DNA of 64,000 nt from NCBI GenBank assembly GCA_047125605.1, contig CP138932.1:2914001-2978000 (forward strand), read 5' to 3'. The translations under genes were made by a program, and so were the position numbers. Positions 1 through 8,747 of this stretch are shown piece after piece; position 1 is the first letter of the stretch, and each line of letters opens with the position of its first letter. Origin of the DNA: JAKVBK01 sp022447275. Its GTDB lineage: Bacteria; Pseudomonadota; Alphaproteobacteria; Rhodobacterales; Rhodobacteraceae. A model generated the notes under the pieces. That model was given only the letters and a program-made list of their open reading frames with translations. It did not search any database and had not been told where the DNA came from.

Positions 1-330
1 GCCCATGTAGCGCACTTGCGGATCTGCAATTTGCAGGCTGGCCTCGCGCAGGATCGGCGCAACGCTGGCCAGCGCGTCGCTGGTGATCAGTTCGTGCTGG
101 GTGACCATGGCGCCGAGCGTGACGGTGTCGCCATCCACTGTGACGCCTTGCAATTCCTGCACGTCGCGCAGGTCGACGAGATGGCTCAGGTAAGCCATGC
201 GCAGTTTCATCATCGGGATCAGGCTGTGCCCGCCGGCCACAACACGGGCCTCTTCCCCGTGTTTAGCCAATAAACCGACAGCGGCGTCGATCGTATCGGG
301 TCTGTGATAGTCGAAAGCGGCTGGTATCAT
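1..330 (-). CDS. coxM: Carbon monoxide dehydrogenase medium (FAD) subunit, N-terminal part
   Basis: The minus-strand frame opens at an ATG ending at 330, preceded by GGGAGGTAGCA, a strong ribosome site, and runs off the window edge after 110 residues. Residues 32-44 read AGGHSLIPMMKLR, the FAD-binding signature of the vanillyl-alcohol-oxidase/PCMH fold in molybdenum hydroxylase medium subunits. In the family this subunit carries electrons from the Mo-Cu subunit (CoxL) and the 2Fe-2S subunit (CoxS) in the cytoplasm. The small and large subunit genes would lie beyond base 1. A CoxC-like regulator immediately upstream favours CO dehydrogenase over a purine or nicotine hydroxylase, but the large subunit's active-site loop is not visible here. 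Confidence 0.85.
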   Translation of the reverse strand, partial: MIPAAFDYHRPDTIDAAVGLLAKHGEEARVVAGGHSLIPMMKLRMAYLSHLVDLRDVQELQGVTVDGDTVTLGAMVTQHELITSDALASVAPILREASLQIADPQVRYMG

Positions 331-435
331 TGCTACCTCCCTTTGCCGGGCGCGATGGCTGTCTTTCAGCAGCCTTCTTCGCTGGGTAGCAAACACGGTA
401 ACTTTGACGCCTTCCGGAGCGAGACTCGAGCCACA

Positions 436-452
436 AATGGCGCTGCGCCATT
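436..452. promoter_or_regulatory. Perfect inverted repeat upstream of coxM
   Basis: AATGGCG-CTG-CGCCATT is a perfect 7+3+7 inverted repeat about 105 bp upstream of the coxM start. It abuts the tandem LytTR-like sites. It could be a second operator or a small hairpin. No role is proven. Confidence 0.35.
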
Positions 453-455
453 CAT

Positions 456-483
456 GAACGGCGAATAAGCTGCACGAACGGCG
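456..483 (-). promoter_or_regulatory. Tandem LytTR-type binding sites upstream of coxM
   Basis: On the minus strand two copies of CGCCGTTC occur exactly 20 bp apart, continuing as GTG in one and ATG in the other. CCGTTCRTG fits the general LytTR consensus (GTT core, then N, a purine, a pyrimidine and G). LytTR proteins bind direct repeats of about this period. The pair lies between the LytTR regulator gene and coxM, about 125-155 bp before the coxM start, so it is the natural target of that regulator. The assignment is an inference from spacing, motif and position. Confidence 0.5.
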
Positions 484-568
484 TGCGGTGGTGCAGCATT
501 TTCATGGAATTGCAGGATGGGTTACCGCAGGCGGCGCGCTGGGCCGCGCTGCCTGTGAGGGTGGGATT

Positions 569-1795
569 CTAAAGCCCGAGCCGCGCCCGTACATCCGTCA
601 GTCGCGCACGCGCCACGGGGACTTTATCGAGGGCTTCGACGGTCTCGAAATACAGCACCCCGGTATCCTTCTTACGCTCAAACGCGCTGACATGGGCCCC
701 GTTCACAAGGTAGCTGCGATGGGTGCGCAGGAAGGTGCCGCCGCTTGCCAGCCTGTCCTCCGCCTGGGCGATAGACCAAGGGCAGAACAGACGCTCGGAG
801 CCAGAGTAGACGATGGTGTAATGCCCCTCTGCCCGGATCGCCGCGATGTCGCTTGGGGCAAGAAAGCGTGTCCGACCGTCCTTTTCGTAGGGCACCCGCG
901 CAACCGGTGGGTCTTGCGGTGCAATGGGCTCCGCGGCCTCTTGCGGCTCGGTTGTCGGAAGGGGCTGCGTGGGTTTGGGGTCTGGCGGCGCGCTGCTCTG
1001 GCCTGTGGCGGCGTCTGGACCGGGTTGGGCGGGCGCAGCGGTGGGAGGTAGAGGCGCGGTGGTTGGTGCTGGTGCTGGGGCTGGTGTTTCCCCAAAAGTT
1101 GCCCCTGTCAGCAGGAAGCCCCCGGAGATCACGAAAGCCGCAAGCGTCACACCGAAGGCCAGCACTTCGTTTGAAATCACCGGGCGCGCTGGCAGGGCTG
1201 TGCCAGCCACTTCGACAAACCCCGTCCCTGCCATGGCGGCGAAGTGCACAACAAAGACAGACATGCCAAATCCAAACGTGCCCAGCAGAATGCTGCGGGG
1301 GCCGCGCGTGTCGTCATAGGCAAGGCGAAACGCGCCGATGCACAACAGGATCGACGCGATCAGGGCAAGAACAATCCCATGCACTGTATAGACCGGGGTG
1401 CACATTTCGATGCCGGACATGCCGGTGTAATGCATGGCGACAATGCCCACGCCGACGATTGCCCCCGCCAATGAAACGCGAAAGGCCGTGCGAGGCCCGA
1501 AATGCAACAGCAAGAGCGCGATGCCTGTCACAAGGATCGCCAGCAGAGCGGAAATCAGGGTGATCAGCGCATCGTAGAAGAAGGCCACGGGCAGTTGCAG
1601 GCCCAACATCGCCACGAAATGCATCGACCAGATGCCACCGCCCAGTGCCACGGCCGACATGGCCACCACCCGCTTGCGCTGCGCGGGCTGAAGGCGGGAG
1701 GCGCCCCGCGTCAGAGACAGACCTGTGAATCCAGCCATGAGTGCAACGGCGAGCGAGGCAATTACCAGAAGCGGATTATGTGACACGTCTAACAA
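569..1795 (-). CDS. coxC: CoxC/CoxH-like MHYT-domain membrane sensor with LytTR DNA-binding domain
   Basis: About seven hydrophobic helices occupy residues 5-230 and carry the repeated MHYT-type motifs: MHF near 59, MHYT near 122 and VHFAAM near 184. In the family these are thought to bind copper and sense a diatomic gas. A Pro/Ala-rich linker (about 235-305) leads to a C-terminal LytTR domain with FLRTHRSYLVN near 356. This architecture is that of CoxC and CoxH of carboxidotrophic bacteria. The coxM neighbour and the tandem LytTR-like sites at 456-483 fit a CO-responsive activator of the cox operon. The frame is open to 1858, but its first residues are Arg/Ser-rich and unlike the family. I chose the TTG at 1795, which has AGGA nine bases upstream; a GTG at 1786 is the alternative. 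Confidence 0.8.
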   Translation of the reverse strand: MLDVSHNPLLVIASLAVALMAGFTGLSLTRGASRLQPAQRKRVVAMSAVALGGGIWSMHFVAMLGLQLPVAFFYDALITLISALLAILVTGIALLLLHFGPRTAFRVSLAGAIVGVGIVAMHYTGMSGIEMCTPVYTVHGIVLALIASILLCIGAFRLAYDDTRGPRSILLGTFGFGMSVFVVHFAAMAGTGFVEVAGTALPARPVISNEVLAFGVTLAAFVISGGFLLTGATFGETPAPAPAPTTAPLPPTAAPAQPGPDAATGQSSAPPDPKPTQPLPTTEPQEAAEPIAPQDPPVARVPYEKDGRTRFLAPSDIAAIRAEGHYTIVYSGSERLFCPWSIAQAEDRLASGGTFLRTHRSYLVNGAHVSAFERKKDTGVLYFETVEALDKVPVARARLTDVRARLGL

Positions 1796-1948
1796 GATGC
1801 TTGTCCTGTCCCCCCCATGCGACGTCCTTGGTCTACCAGAACGTGCTGTTCGGCGCAATTTTGAAGCCCGCCGCAGATATGCTCAGCAGTCGTGTGCTCT
1901 GGCGGGAAAAAGTCGTGACTGTGAGCATGATGGTGGCGCAGTTTGCCT

Positions 1949-2899
1949 TCAGGGCAACAGATGGCGGCATTCCGGCACCGGTGTGAGCAGCGTGGCGTCA
2001 TCAAGATGTGCCAGAAGGTTGTCCACGACCAAAGCGCCCATGGCGCGCCGCGTTTCAACCGTGGCACTGCCGGCATGGGGCAGCAGGACAACGTTTGACA
2101 TCCCCAGCAGTGCCTCGGGCACTTGGGGTTCTGCCTCGAACACATCGAGCCCGGCCCAGCCAAGCCGTCCCTCCTGCAGGGCAGCCACCAGCGCCTCTTC
2201 GTCTACGACAGAGCCGCGCGCAACGTTGATCAATGTGCCCTCAGGCCCCAACGCGTCGAGCACCCGACCGTTTACGAGATGCCGTGTGGCGGCGCCTCCG
2301 GGTGTGATCACAATCAGCACATCGGCCTCTTGGGCCATATCCACAAGATTGGGGCAATATTGATAGGGCACGTCTTTTGGCGTGCGGCTGTGATAGCTGA
2401 TCTCGGCGTCAAAGACGGACAGTTTGCGGGCAATTTCCTGTCCGATCCGACCCATCCCAACGAGGCCCACCTTGCGGCGATCGGCGCTGCGGGACAGGGG
2501 GGCGCTTCCCTCCTGCGCCCATCGTCCTGCGCGAACATAGGCATCATCGCTGACCAGATTGCGATAGCAGGCCAGCATCAGCATGACAGCGGTTGTCGCC
2601 ACTTCAGCGTTCAACACATCGGGCGTGTGGCTCACCGGGATGCCGCGGGCCACGCAACTGTCGGTGTCGATGGCGTCATAGCCAACTCCGTAACAGGCCA
2701 CCATCTGGAGATTTGGCAGCGCGGCCATCACCCGGGCGGGCACCCCGTCATGGCCATTCGTTGCCACGTGGGTGATCTGCCCTCCCAGCGCGGACAGGGC
2801 ATCGTCATCTAGCATGTTCAGAGCGTGGATGCGGAAGCGACGTTCTAGCCGCGCCCGCATCTCGCTTGTGATCCCTCCGATCAGGAGAAGATCATGCAT
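1949..2899 (-). CDS. D-2-hydroxyacid dehydrogenase (glyoxylate/hydroxypyruvate reductase type)
   Basis: The protein is a typical 316-residue NAD(P)-dependent D-isomer 2-hydroxyacid dehydrogenase. The Rossmann fingerprint GMGRIG is near residue 148. The catalytic Arg (ARGSVVD near 228), Glu (EAEP near 257) and His (PHAGSAT near 275) are all present. The start overlaps the end of the upstream hydrolase gene by 8 bases, so the two are probably co-translated. The family reduces glyoxylate, hydroxypyruvate or related 2-ketoacids. In this operon it may reduce the C2 or C3 product released from a sugar acid, or oxidise a sugar-acid intermediate. Substrate cannot be read from the sequence. An ATG four codons upstream (2911) is a possible alternative start. 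Confidence 0.85.
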   Translation of the reverse strand: MHDLLLIGGITSEMRARLERRFRIHALNMLDDDALSALGGQITHVATNGHDGVPARVMAALPNLQMVACYGVGYDAIDTDSCVARGIPVSHTPDVLNAEVATTAVMLMLACYRNLVSDDAYVRAGRWAQEGSAPLSRSADRRKVGLVGMGRIGQEIARKLSVFDAEISYHSRTPKDVPYQYCPNLVDMAQEADVLIVITPGGAATRHLVNGRVLDALGPEGTLINVARGSVVDEEALVAALQEGRLGWAGLDVFEAEPQVPEALLGMSNVVLLPHAGSATVETRRAMGALVVDNLLAHLDDATLLTPVPECRHLLP

Positions 2900-3737
2900 C
2901 TTCGCCAACATCCTGACGCTGTGTGCCCAGCCCTTGTATATGCACCGACATCACATCGCCCGTCTTGAGGTAGACGGGCTCTGGCTTCATGCCCATGCCC
3001 ACGCCAGGAGGGGTGCCTGTTGTGATCACATCGCCGGGATGCAGCGTCATCAGCCCCGAGAGGTGCTCGATGATTTCTGCCACAGTGAAGATCATCGTGG
3101 CGGTATTGCCGGTCTGCATGCGCGTATCGTTCACATCCAGCCACATGTCGAGCGCCTGGGGGTTCGGGATTTCGTCACGGGTGACAAGCCAGGGGCCCGT
3201 GGGGCCGAACGTGTCGCAACTTTTGCCCTTGGTCCACTGGCCGGTCAGCTGGGTCTGGAAATGGCGCTCTGACACGTCATTGACGACACAGTAGCCAGCC
3301 ACGTAGTCCAAGGCGTCATCGGCCGAAACGTATTTGCATGTCTTGCCGATCACCACGCCCAGTTCGACTTCCCAATCCGTATGGGTTGAGCCGCGGGGCA
3401 TCATCACCGTGTCATTCGGGCCCACGATGGCGGAGTTGGCCTTGAAGAACAGGATCGGGTGCTCTGGGATGGCGGCACCGGTTTCGGCGGCATGGTCAGA
3501 ATAATTCAGGCCGATGCACAGGAACTTGCCGATATTGCCGACACAGGCGCCGATGCGCGGTGTGCCTTCCACAGCGGGCAGGCTGGCAGGATCCAGGGCG
3601 CGCAGGGCGTCGAGGCTGGCATCGTCGAGCATATCGCCGGTGATGTCGGCAACATGTGCGGACAGATCGCGCAGGGTTTCGCCGTCCATCAGGCCGGGCT
3701 TTTCCGCGCCCGGGGCGCCGTAGCGAACCAGTTTCAT
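2892..3737 (-). CDS. Fumarylacetoacetate hydrolase-family protein (probable 2,4-diketo-3-deoxy sugar acid hydrolase)
   Basis: The 281-residue protein has the FAH C-terminal fold. Metal-binding acids sit in DWEVELG (E123, E125) and VVNDVSER (D154), the GTPPGVG loop is at 241-247, and IGLNYSDHA is near 75-83. The ATG at 3737 is preceded by GGGAGAG at good spacing; the frame is open further upstream but without a better start. Members of this family cleave 2,4-diketo-3-deoxy acids such as diketo-deoxy-rhamnonate or -fuconate into pyruvate and a hydroxyacid. The gene lies between a sugar-acid dehydratase and a 2-hydroxyacid dehydrogenase, which supports that role over tyrosine breakdown. The exact substrate is open. 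Confidence 0.85.
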   Translation of the reverse strand: MKLVRYGAPGAEKPGLMDGETLRDLSAHVADITGDMLDDASLDALRALDPASLPAVEGTPRIGACVGNIGKFLCIGLNYSDHAAETGAAIPEHPILFFKANSAIVGPNDTVMMPRGSTHTDWEVELGVVIGKTCKYVSADDALDYVAGYCVVNDVSERHFQTQLTGQWTKGKSCDTFGPTGPWLVTRDEIPNPQALDMWLDVNDTRMQTGNTATMIFTVAEIIEHLSGLMTLHPGDVITTGTPPGVGMGMKPEPVYLKTGDVMSVHIQGLGTQRQDVGEDA

Positions 3738-3759
3738 ATCAGTTTCTCTCCCGTTTCGG

Positions 3760-5562
3760 TCAGTGGCTATCGCGCGGCATATGCTTGCGCGAAATGTCTT
3801 GGTAATTGGCCGCCCCTTCAAGCGTCATTCCATCTGCTAGGGATCCGACCTTTTCGCGGAACAGCTCCTGCCAGGGCGACTGGCTGGCGGGCACAGGATA
3901 GCCGCCCGCCTCTACCAGAGCCTGCGCACGGACAGCCAACTCTTCGGCGCTTACAAGCATGTCTGCGGTGCAGGCGTTGAGGTCGATGCGCACCCTGTCA
4001 CCCGTTTTCAGCAGGGCAAGCCCGCCGCCATCGGCGGCCTCGGGGGATGCATTGAGGATCGACGGGCTGCCAGAGGTGCCCGACTGGCGGCCATCGCCAA
4101 TGCAGGGCAGCGCCGTAACGCCTTCCTTGAGAAGGTATGAGGGCGCGCGCATGTTCACCACCTCGGCTCCGCCCGGATAGCCCTTTGGACCCGCGCCCCG
4201 CATGAACAGGATGCATCCGGCATCGATCTTCTCTGCCGGGTCGTCGATCCGATGGTGGAAATCCTCGGGCCCGTCAAACACGACTGCGCGGCCTTCGAAG
4301 GCGTTCGGGCTGTCAGGATCAGACAGGTAGCGATCCCGGAATTCCGCGCTGATCACGCTGGTTTTCATGATCGCGCTGTCAAACAGGTTGCCCTTGAGAT
4401 TGATGAAGCCCGCAGCGGCCACCAGCGGCTCTGCCACCGGGCGGATCACCGCACGATCAAGGCTGCGCGCCTCGGCGCAGTTTTCACCCATGCTCTGGCC
4501 ATTGGCCGTGATCGCATCGGGGTGGGGCAACATCCCGGCCTCGATCAACTCGCCCACGACGGCTGGAACGCCCCCGGCGTGCTGGTAGTCCTCGCCGAGA
4601 TATTCCCCGGCGGGCTGCAGGTTGACGAGCAAAGGCACATCATGGCCGAGGCTTTGCCAATCATCATTGTTCAGTGGCACGCCCAGATGCTTAGCGATCC
4701 CGTTGAGGTGGATCGGCGCATTGGTCGAGCCGCCGATGGCCGAGTTGATGACGATCGCGTTCTCAAAGGCTTCGCGGGTCATGATGTCGGAGGGGCGCAG
4801 ATCTTCCCAAACCATTTCGACGATGCGCTGGCCCGTCTTGTAGGCGATCTGTCCGCGCTCGCGGTAGGGGGCGGGGATCGCGGCAGAACCGGGAAGCTGC
4901 ATGCCCAACGCCTCTGCCAGCGAGTTCATGGTGGTGGCGGTGCCCATGGTGTTGCAATAGCCCACCGACGGGGCGGATGAAGCCACCAGATCCATGAACT
5001 CTTCGTCGTTGATCTCACCCGCCGCCAAAAGCTCTCGGGCTTTCCACACAACTGTGCCAGACCCGGCCCGTTTGCCCTGGTACCAGCCGTTCAGCATCGG
5101 CCCGACCGAGAGGGCAATTGCGGGGATGTTTACCGTTGCCGCCGCCATGAGCAGGGCCGGCGTTGTCTTGTCACAGCCAATATTGAGCACCACGCCGTCC
5201 AGCGGATAGCCGAACAGGGTTTCGACCAGAGACAGGTAGGCAAGGTTGCGGTCCAGAGAGGCGGTGGGCCGCTTGCCGGTTTCCTGTATCGGATGAACGG
5301 GCACCTCCAGCACGGTGCCGCCCGCAGCGATCACCCCATCGCGGACCCGCTTGGACAGCTCCAGATGGTGCCGGTTACACGGGCTCAGGTCACTACCGGT
5401 TTGGGCAATCGCGATGATCGGCCCGCCTTTCTGCAACTCTTCGCGGGTCAGGCCGTAATTCAGATAACGCTCGAGATAGAGCGCGGTCATTTCCGGGTTG
5501 TCCGGGTTGTTGAACCAGTTGCGAGACCGCAGGTCTTCGGCAGAAATCTTGGGGCTGGACAT
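3760..5562 (-). CDS. IlvD/Edd-family sugar-acid dehydratase (XylD-like)
   Basis: This 600-residue Fe-S dehydratase shares with Caulobacter D-xylonate dehydratase XylD the N-terminal pattern [20 protein letters not shown], the conserved cluster cysteines C62 (SPCNRHH), C130 (IGCDKTTP) and C203 (GYCNTMGT), and the C-terminal [19 protein letters not shown] stretch. The family removes water from an aldonic acid to give a 2-keto-3-deoxy acid. It is the first gene of a three-gene operon and its stop lies 22 bp before the hydrolase start. The biosynthetic dihydroxyacid dehydratase IlvD is less likely in this company. I chose the ATG at 5562 with AAAAGGG upstream; an ATG at 5571 and a TTG at 5595 are in frame. 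Confidence 0.85.
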   Translation of the reverse strand: MSSPKISAEDLRSRNWFNNPDNPEMTALYLERYLNYGLTREELQKGGPIIAIAQTGSDLSPCNRHHLELSKRVRDGVIAAGGTVLEVPVHPIQETGKRPTASLDRNLAYLSLVETLFGYPLDGVVLNIGCDKTTPALLMAAATVNIPAIALSVGPMLNGWYQGKRAGSGTVVWKARELLAAGEINDEEFMDLVASSAPSVGYCNTMGTATTMNSLAEALGMQLPGSAAIPAPYRERGQIAYKTGQRIVEMVWEDLRPSDIMTREAFENAIVINSAIGGSTNAPIHLNGIAKHLGVPLNNDDWQSLGHDVPLLVNLQPAGEYLGEDYQHAGGVPAVVGELIEAGMLPHPDAITANGQSMGENCAEARSLDRAVIRPVAEPLVAAAGFINLKGNLFDSAIMKTSVISAEFRDRYLSDPDSPNAFEGRAVVFDGPEDFHHRIDDPAEKIDAGCILFMRGAGPKGYPGGAEVVNMRAPSYLLKEGVTALPCIGDGRQSGTSGSPSILNASPEAADGGGLALLKTGDRVRIDLNACTADMLVSAEELAVRAQALVEAGGYPVPASQSPWQELFREKVGSLADGMTLEGAANYQDISRKHMPRDSH

Positions 5563-5830
5563 CGCTTGCATCCCTTTTATGGCGGTCCCCTCCAAGGCCC
5601 GGGGGCACGCGCGTTATTCACGTGGGTTTGCATCCGCTCAAGGCACCATTGAAAGCACGGGCACGGACGTTTTGCCCGTGAATGGCCACTTATGCGAGAT
5701 CGGCGGAAATGCGCAGCGACGTCAATCGCTTTACCCTCGGTGAACGGCGTAGCAGACCGGTTGCGGGGTTGCAATTTGCAGCCGAGCTATGCCGCAGATT
5801 TTTTGCGCTAATCTGGCCTACCCATTCAGT

Positions 5831-6958
5831 TTAGCCGAGCGGCTCGGTTTGCCATAGCTTGATCCGCAAGCCGCCATGGGGGATGGGCGCAGAGGGGGGC
5901 GCGAACGGCAGGCCGGTGGCCTTGGCCAGACCTGCATCCGTGGTGATCATGCCAACGCGCCAGCCTTGGAACCTCTCCGTCAAGACCTGCCCGATGCTGG
6001 CATAGAGCGGTTTGAGAGCGCCCACTTTGCCGATCCGCCCGCCATAGGGCGGGTTGATGAAGATGAGGCCGGGAATGCCTTCTGGTGGGGGTGCGAGCGC
6101 AGAGACGGCTCCCTGTTCGAAACGTGTGATCGCTGTGACGCCGGCCCGCTCCGCATTGCCGCGAGCGCCCGTAATGGCGCCGGCATCTCTGTCGCGCCCG
6201 TCAAAGCGCAGCGCGCTGTCGGGGGGGGCGCGCCTGCGCCCATCCTCGCGGATCGCGGCCCACCGTGCGGGATCGTGGCCGGGAAGCTGCTCAAAGCCAA
6301 AGCTGCGATCCCGTCCCGGGGCCAGCCCGAGGGCAATCTCTGCCGCCTCGATGGGCATCGTGCCGGAGCCGCACAGGGGATCGAGCACCGGCTCTGTTCC
6401 GTCATAGCCGCAGGCCCGCAGAAACAGAGCTGCCAATGTCTCGCGCAGGGGGGCTTTGCCGGTGAACTGTTTGTGGCCCCGGCGGTGGAGCAGCGCACCG
6501 GATGTATCGAGGGACAGGGTGCAAAGATTATCGTCAATCCGGGCAAACAGCCGGAGCGCGCCCTCCGCCTGCTCGGCGATCGGGGCGCCCGTGCCCTGCC
6601 GTACAGCTTCCTGAACGCGCGTGCCCACCGCCCCCCCGTGGTGCAATCGTGAGCCCTTGCAACTGGCCTCGACCCGCACGGGCACGTCCGGCCCGATAAA
6701 GCGTTCCCAATCCACCTTTGCCAGCCGGGCTTCGAGTTGACCGAGAGTCATCGCGCGAAACGCCGACATCCGGATCAGCACACGGGTGGCCCCGCGCAGC
6801 CAGAGATTGGCCTTATAGACCGTGTTCCAATGGCCATGAATCACGATCCCGCCGGCCTCTGGCTTGGGGCCGGGCAAGCCAAGCGCCTCGGCCTCTTGGG
6901 CAAGCACGGGTTCCAGCCCGGGCGGGCAGGTCAGGAAGAGGTTCATCGGCGCAGGCAT
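5831..6958 (-). CDS. THUMP-domain class I RNA methyltransferase (RlmL/RlmK-L N-terminal type)
   Basis: The 375-residue protein starts LFLTCPPGLEPVLAQE, the usual beginning of THUMP-containing rRNA guanine-N2 methyltransferases. It has a THUMP region to about residue 150, the SAM motif DPLCGSGT at 193-200, and the catalytic NPPYGG motif near 310. Such enzymes methylate 23S rRNA, as RlmL does at G2445. Only the first half of E. coli RlmKL is present, which is common in alphaproteobacteria. It lies 46 bp after pcaG in the same direction, so it may be read through from the aromatic operon. The frame stays open upstream into pcaG, but that part is the out-of-frame shadow of pcaG. The ATG at 6946 is an alternative start. 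Confidence 0.85.
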   Translation of the reverse strand: MPAPMNLFLTCPPGLEPVLAQEAEALGLPGPKPEAGGIVIHGHWNTVYKANLWLRGATRVLIRMSAFRAMTLGQLEARLAKVDWERFIGPDVPVRVEASCKGSRLHHGGAVGTRVQEAVRQGTGAPIAEQAEGALRLFARIDDNLCTLSLDTSGALLHRRGHKQFTGKAPLRETLAALFLRACGYDGTEPVLDPLCGSGTMPIEAAEIALGLAPGRDRSFGFEQLPGHDPARWAAIREDGRRRAPPDSALRFDGRDRDAGAITGARGNAERAGVTAITRFEQGAVSALAPPPEGIPGLIFINPPYGGRIGKVGALKPLYASIGQVLTERFQGWRVGMITTDAGLAKATGLPFAPPSAPIPHGGLRIKLWQTEPLG

Positions 6959-7004
6959 GGCGTCTTTTGCGCCATGCAGCCCCCAGAGGCAACGGCTGTG
7001 ACCG

Positions 7005-7604
7005 CTAGATGTCCAGAAACACCGTCTCGCTGTCACCCTGCAAGTAGATGTCAAAGCGGTATACGCCCTCGCCCAATGGCTGCGCCAACAGCGTTTGGGC
7101 GCGGGCAGGATCCGCGATCTGGGATAGAACGGGATCGTCGGCATTGTCCGCGTCGGCAAAGTAGATCCGGGTGTTGAGCCCAGCCGTGATCCCACGCGCC
7201 ACGATCCACAGTGCCAGATGCGGGGCGTAGCGGGCCCTGTCCGGGCCCTGTGTGGCGCCGGGCTTGATCGTGCGCATCGAGAACGCCCCTGTTTCCCCGT
7301 CGCTTGCAAAGCGGGCAAAGCCAGACAAGGCCGGATCGGCGCCGGCTTGTCCGGGATAGAGGCCGGCGGCATCGGCCTGCCAGCTTTCCAGCATGGCATC
7401 GAGCAGCACGTCCCCCGCACCATCGAAAACGCTGCCCTGAAGGGTGATCCATTCCCCCTTGGCCCCTGCATGCGCGGCCTCAATGGGCAGGGGCGTGTCG
7501 TAGACATGGGACAGGCCATTGGTGACGGGCAAGCAGCCGATATGCAGATAGGGGCCAGAAGTCTGGGCGGGCGTTTCGCGCAAGAGCGGGGGTGTTTGTG
7601 TCAT
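7005..7604 (-). CDS. pcaG: Protocatechuate 3,4-dioxygenase alpha subunit
   Basis: The 199-residue protein begins PLLRETPAQTSGPYLHIGC, typical of PcaG. It shares the intradiol dioxygenase beta-sandwich with PcaH but lacks the iron ligands, as alpha subunits do. With PcaH it opens the ring of protocatechuate to 3-carboxy-cis,cis-muconate. The ATG at 7604 lies one base from the end of pcaH, so the subunits are made together. It is the fourth enzyme gene after pobA, pcaC and pcaH. Confidence 0.93.
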   Translation of the reverse strand: MTQTPPLLRETPAQTSGPYLHIGCLPVTNGLSHVYDTPLPIEAAHAGAKGEWITLQGSVFDGAGDVLLDAMLESWQADAAGLYPGQAGADPALSGFARFASDGETGAFSMRTIKPGATQGPDRARYAPHLALWIVARGITAGLNTRIYFADADNADDPVLSQIADPARAQTLLAQPLGEGVYRFDIYLQGDSETVFLDI

Positions 7605-7605
7605 C

Positions 7606-8328
7606 TTACAGCCCCTCAAGACGGTTTTCGAAGCGCGTCTGGCGCTTGCCACGCAGAACGATGTCAAAATTGTAGGCCAGATAATCCATCGATTTGGCTG
7701 CGGCCATGTCGAGCGGCGCCACCAGCCGGTCGATCTGGCTGCGATCCTGTATGGTGGCCACGATCGGACATCTGTCGATCAGCGGATCACCCTCGAAATA
7801 CATCTGTGTCACGAGGCGCTGGCCGAAGGCATGGCCGAACACGCTGAAATGGACGTGCATCGGGCGCCAATCATTGGGGCGGTTCGGCCACGGGTAGGCG
7901 CCGGGGCGGATGGTCATGAAGCTGTAGCCGCCAGTCTCATCGGTGATCGTGCGTCCGCAACCGCCGAAATTCGGGTCCAGCGGGGCGTGATAGCCATCTT
8001 TGACATGCCGATATCGACCGGCCCCATTGGCCTGCCAGATCTCGATCAGCGCATCGGGAACGCCCCGCCCGTGCTGATCTGTGATGCGGCCATGTATCAG
8101 AATGCGTTCGCCCAGAGATGGGGCGTCGCCGCGCGTCCAGTTCAGGATCAGATTGTTGTCCAGTGGGCCGATGAGGCTGTGACCAAAGCGCGGGCCGTGC
8201 TCTTCAGCGGGCGTGCTGCCCATCGACAGCAGCGGCTGGGTCGGCGCGCGCCGCACCGAAGACCGGTACTCGGGGATGGTCAGCACCGGATGGCTGGCGC
8301 GATCGCGGGGGATCAGGCGATCAGTCAT
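7606..8328 (-). CDS. pcaH: Protocatechuate 3,4-dioxygenase beta subunit (iron-binding)
   Basis: The 240-residue protein carries the four non-heme Fe(III) ligands of intradiol dioxygenases: Y106 in GRYRH, Y145 in AYPWPNRP, and H158 and H160 in WRPMHVHFS. An N-terminal arm (YRSSVRRAPTQPLL) typical of PcaH precedes the dioxygenase domain. The ATG at 8328 overlaps the end of pcaC by 8 bases. The frame is open 52 codons further upstream, but that stretch is a shadow of pcaC. It is the catalytic subunit of ortho-cleavage of protocatechuate in the cytoplasm. Confidence 0.95.
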   Translation of the reverse strand: MTDRLIPRDRASHPVLTIPEYRSSVRRAPTQPLLSMGSTPAEEHGPRFGHSLIGPLDNNLILNWTRGDAPSLGERILIHGRITDQHGRGVPDALIEIWQANGAGRYRHVKDGYHAPLDPNFGGCGRTITDETGGYSFMTIRPGAYPWPNRPNDWRPMHVHFSVFGHAFGQRLVTQMYFEGDPLIDRCPIVATIQDRSQIDRLVAPLDMAAAKSMDYLAYNFDIVLRGKRQTRFENRLEGL

Positions 8329-8722
8329 CGGCTTGTTCCGCCGAGGCGGCGGCCTCCATTTCTGCAAATGTGTGCTGCGCGATCTTGAGCGCGCGATTGG
8401 CCTTGGGCACGCCCGCATAGATGGCCACGTGCTGGAAAGCCTCTGCCACGTCTTGGGGGCTGGCGCCGGTGCGGGCCGTCGCACGGATATGCATTGGGAT
8501 TTCGTCGAAATTGCCCGTGGCGGCCAGCAGGGCCAGCGTCAACATCGAGCGTTCGCGCCGGGTGATCCCGTCAGAGGCCCAAACGGTGCCCCATGCGCCT
8601 TCGGTGATCATGTCCTGAAAGGCGGCGTCCAGCTCTGTCGTGGCGGCTTGCGCCCTATCGACATGGGCGTCGCCCAGCACTTCGCGCCGTATGACCATGC
8701 CTTTTTGGTAGCGGTCCGTCAT
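8321..8722 (-). CDS. pcaC: 4-carboxymuconolactone decarboxylase
   Basis: The 133-residue protein is a small all-helical CMD/AhpD-fold enzyme starting RYQKGMVIRREVLGDAHVDRA, with WGTVWASDGITRRERSMLTL in the middle. It decarboxylates 4-carboxymuconolactone to beta-ketoadipate enol-lactone. The ATG at 8722 has GAGAGG at nine bases; the in-frame ATG at 8731 sits directly on that site and is less likely. pcaB and pcaD, needed for the steps on either side, are not in this window. Confidence 0.92.
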   Translation of the reverse strand: MTDRYQKGMVIRREVLGDAHVDRAQAATTELDAAFQDMITEGAWGTVWASDGITRRERSMLTLALLAATGNFDEIPMHIRATARTGASPQDVAEAFQHVAIYAGVPKANRALKIAQHTFAEMEAAASAEQADD

Positions 8723-8747
8723 GATGTGCATCCTCTCTCAGGGCGGC

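Noticed and set aside
6959..7519. Extension of the THUMP methyltransferase frame 187 codons upstream
   Set aside because: The extra stretch is the out-of-frame reading of pcaG; the family starts at LFLTCPPGLEP.
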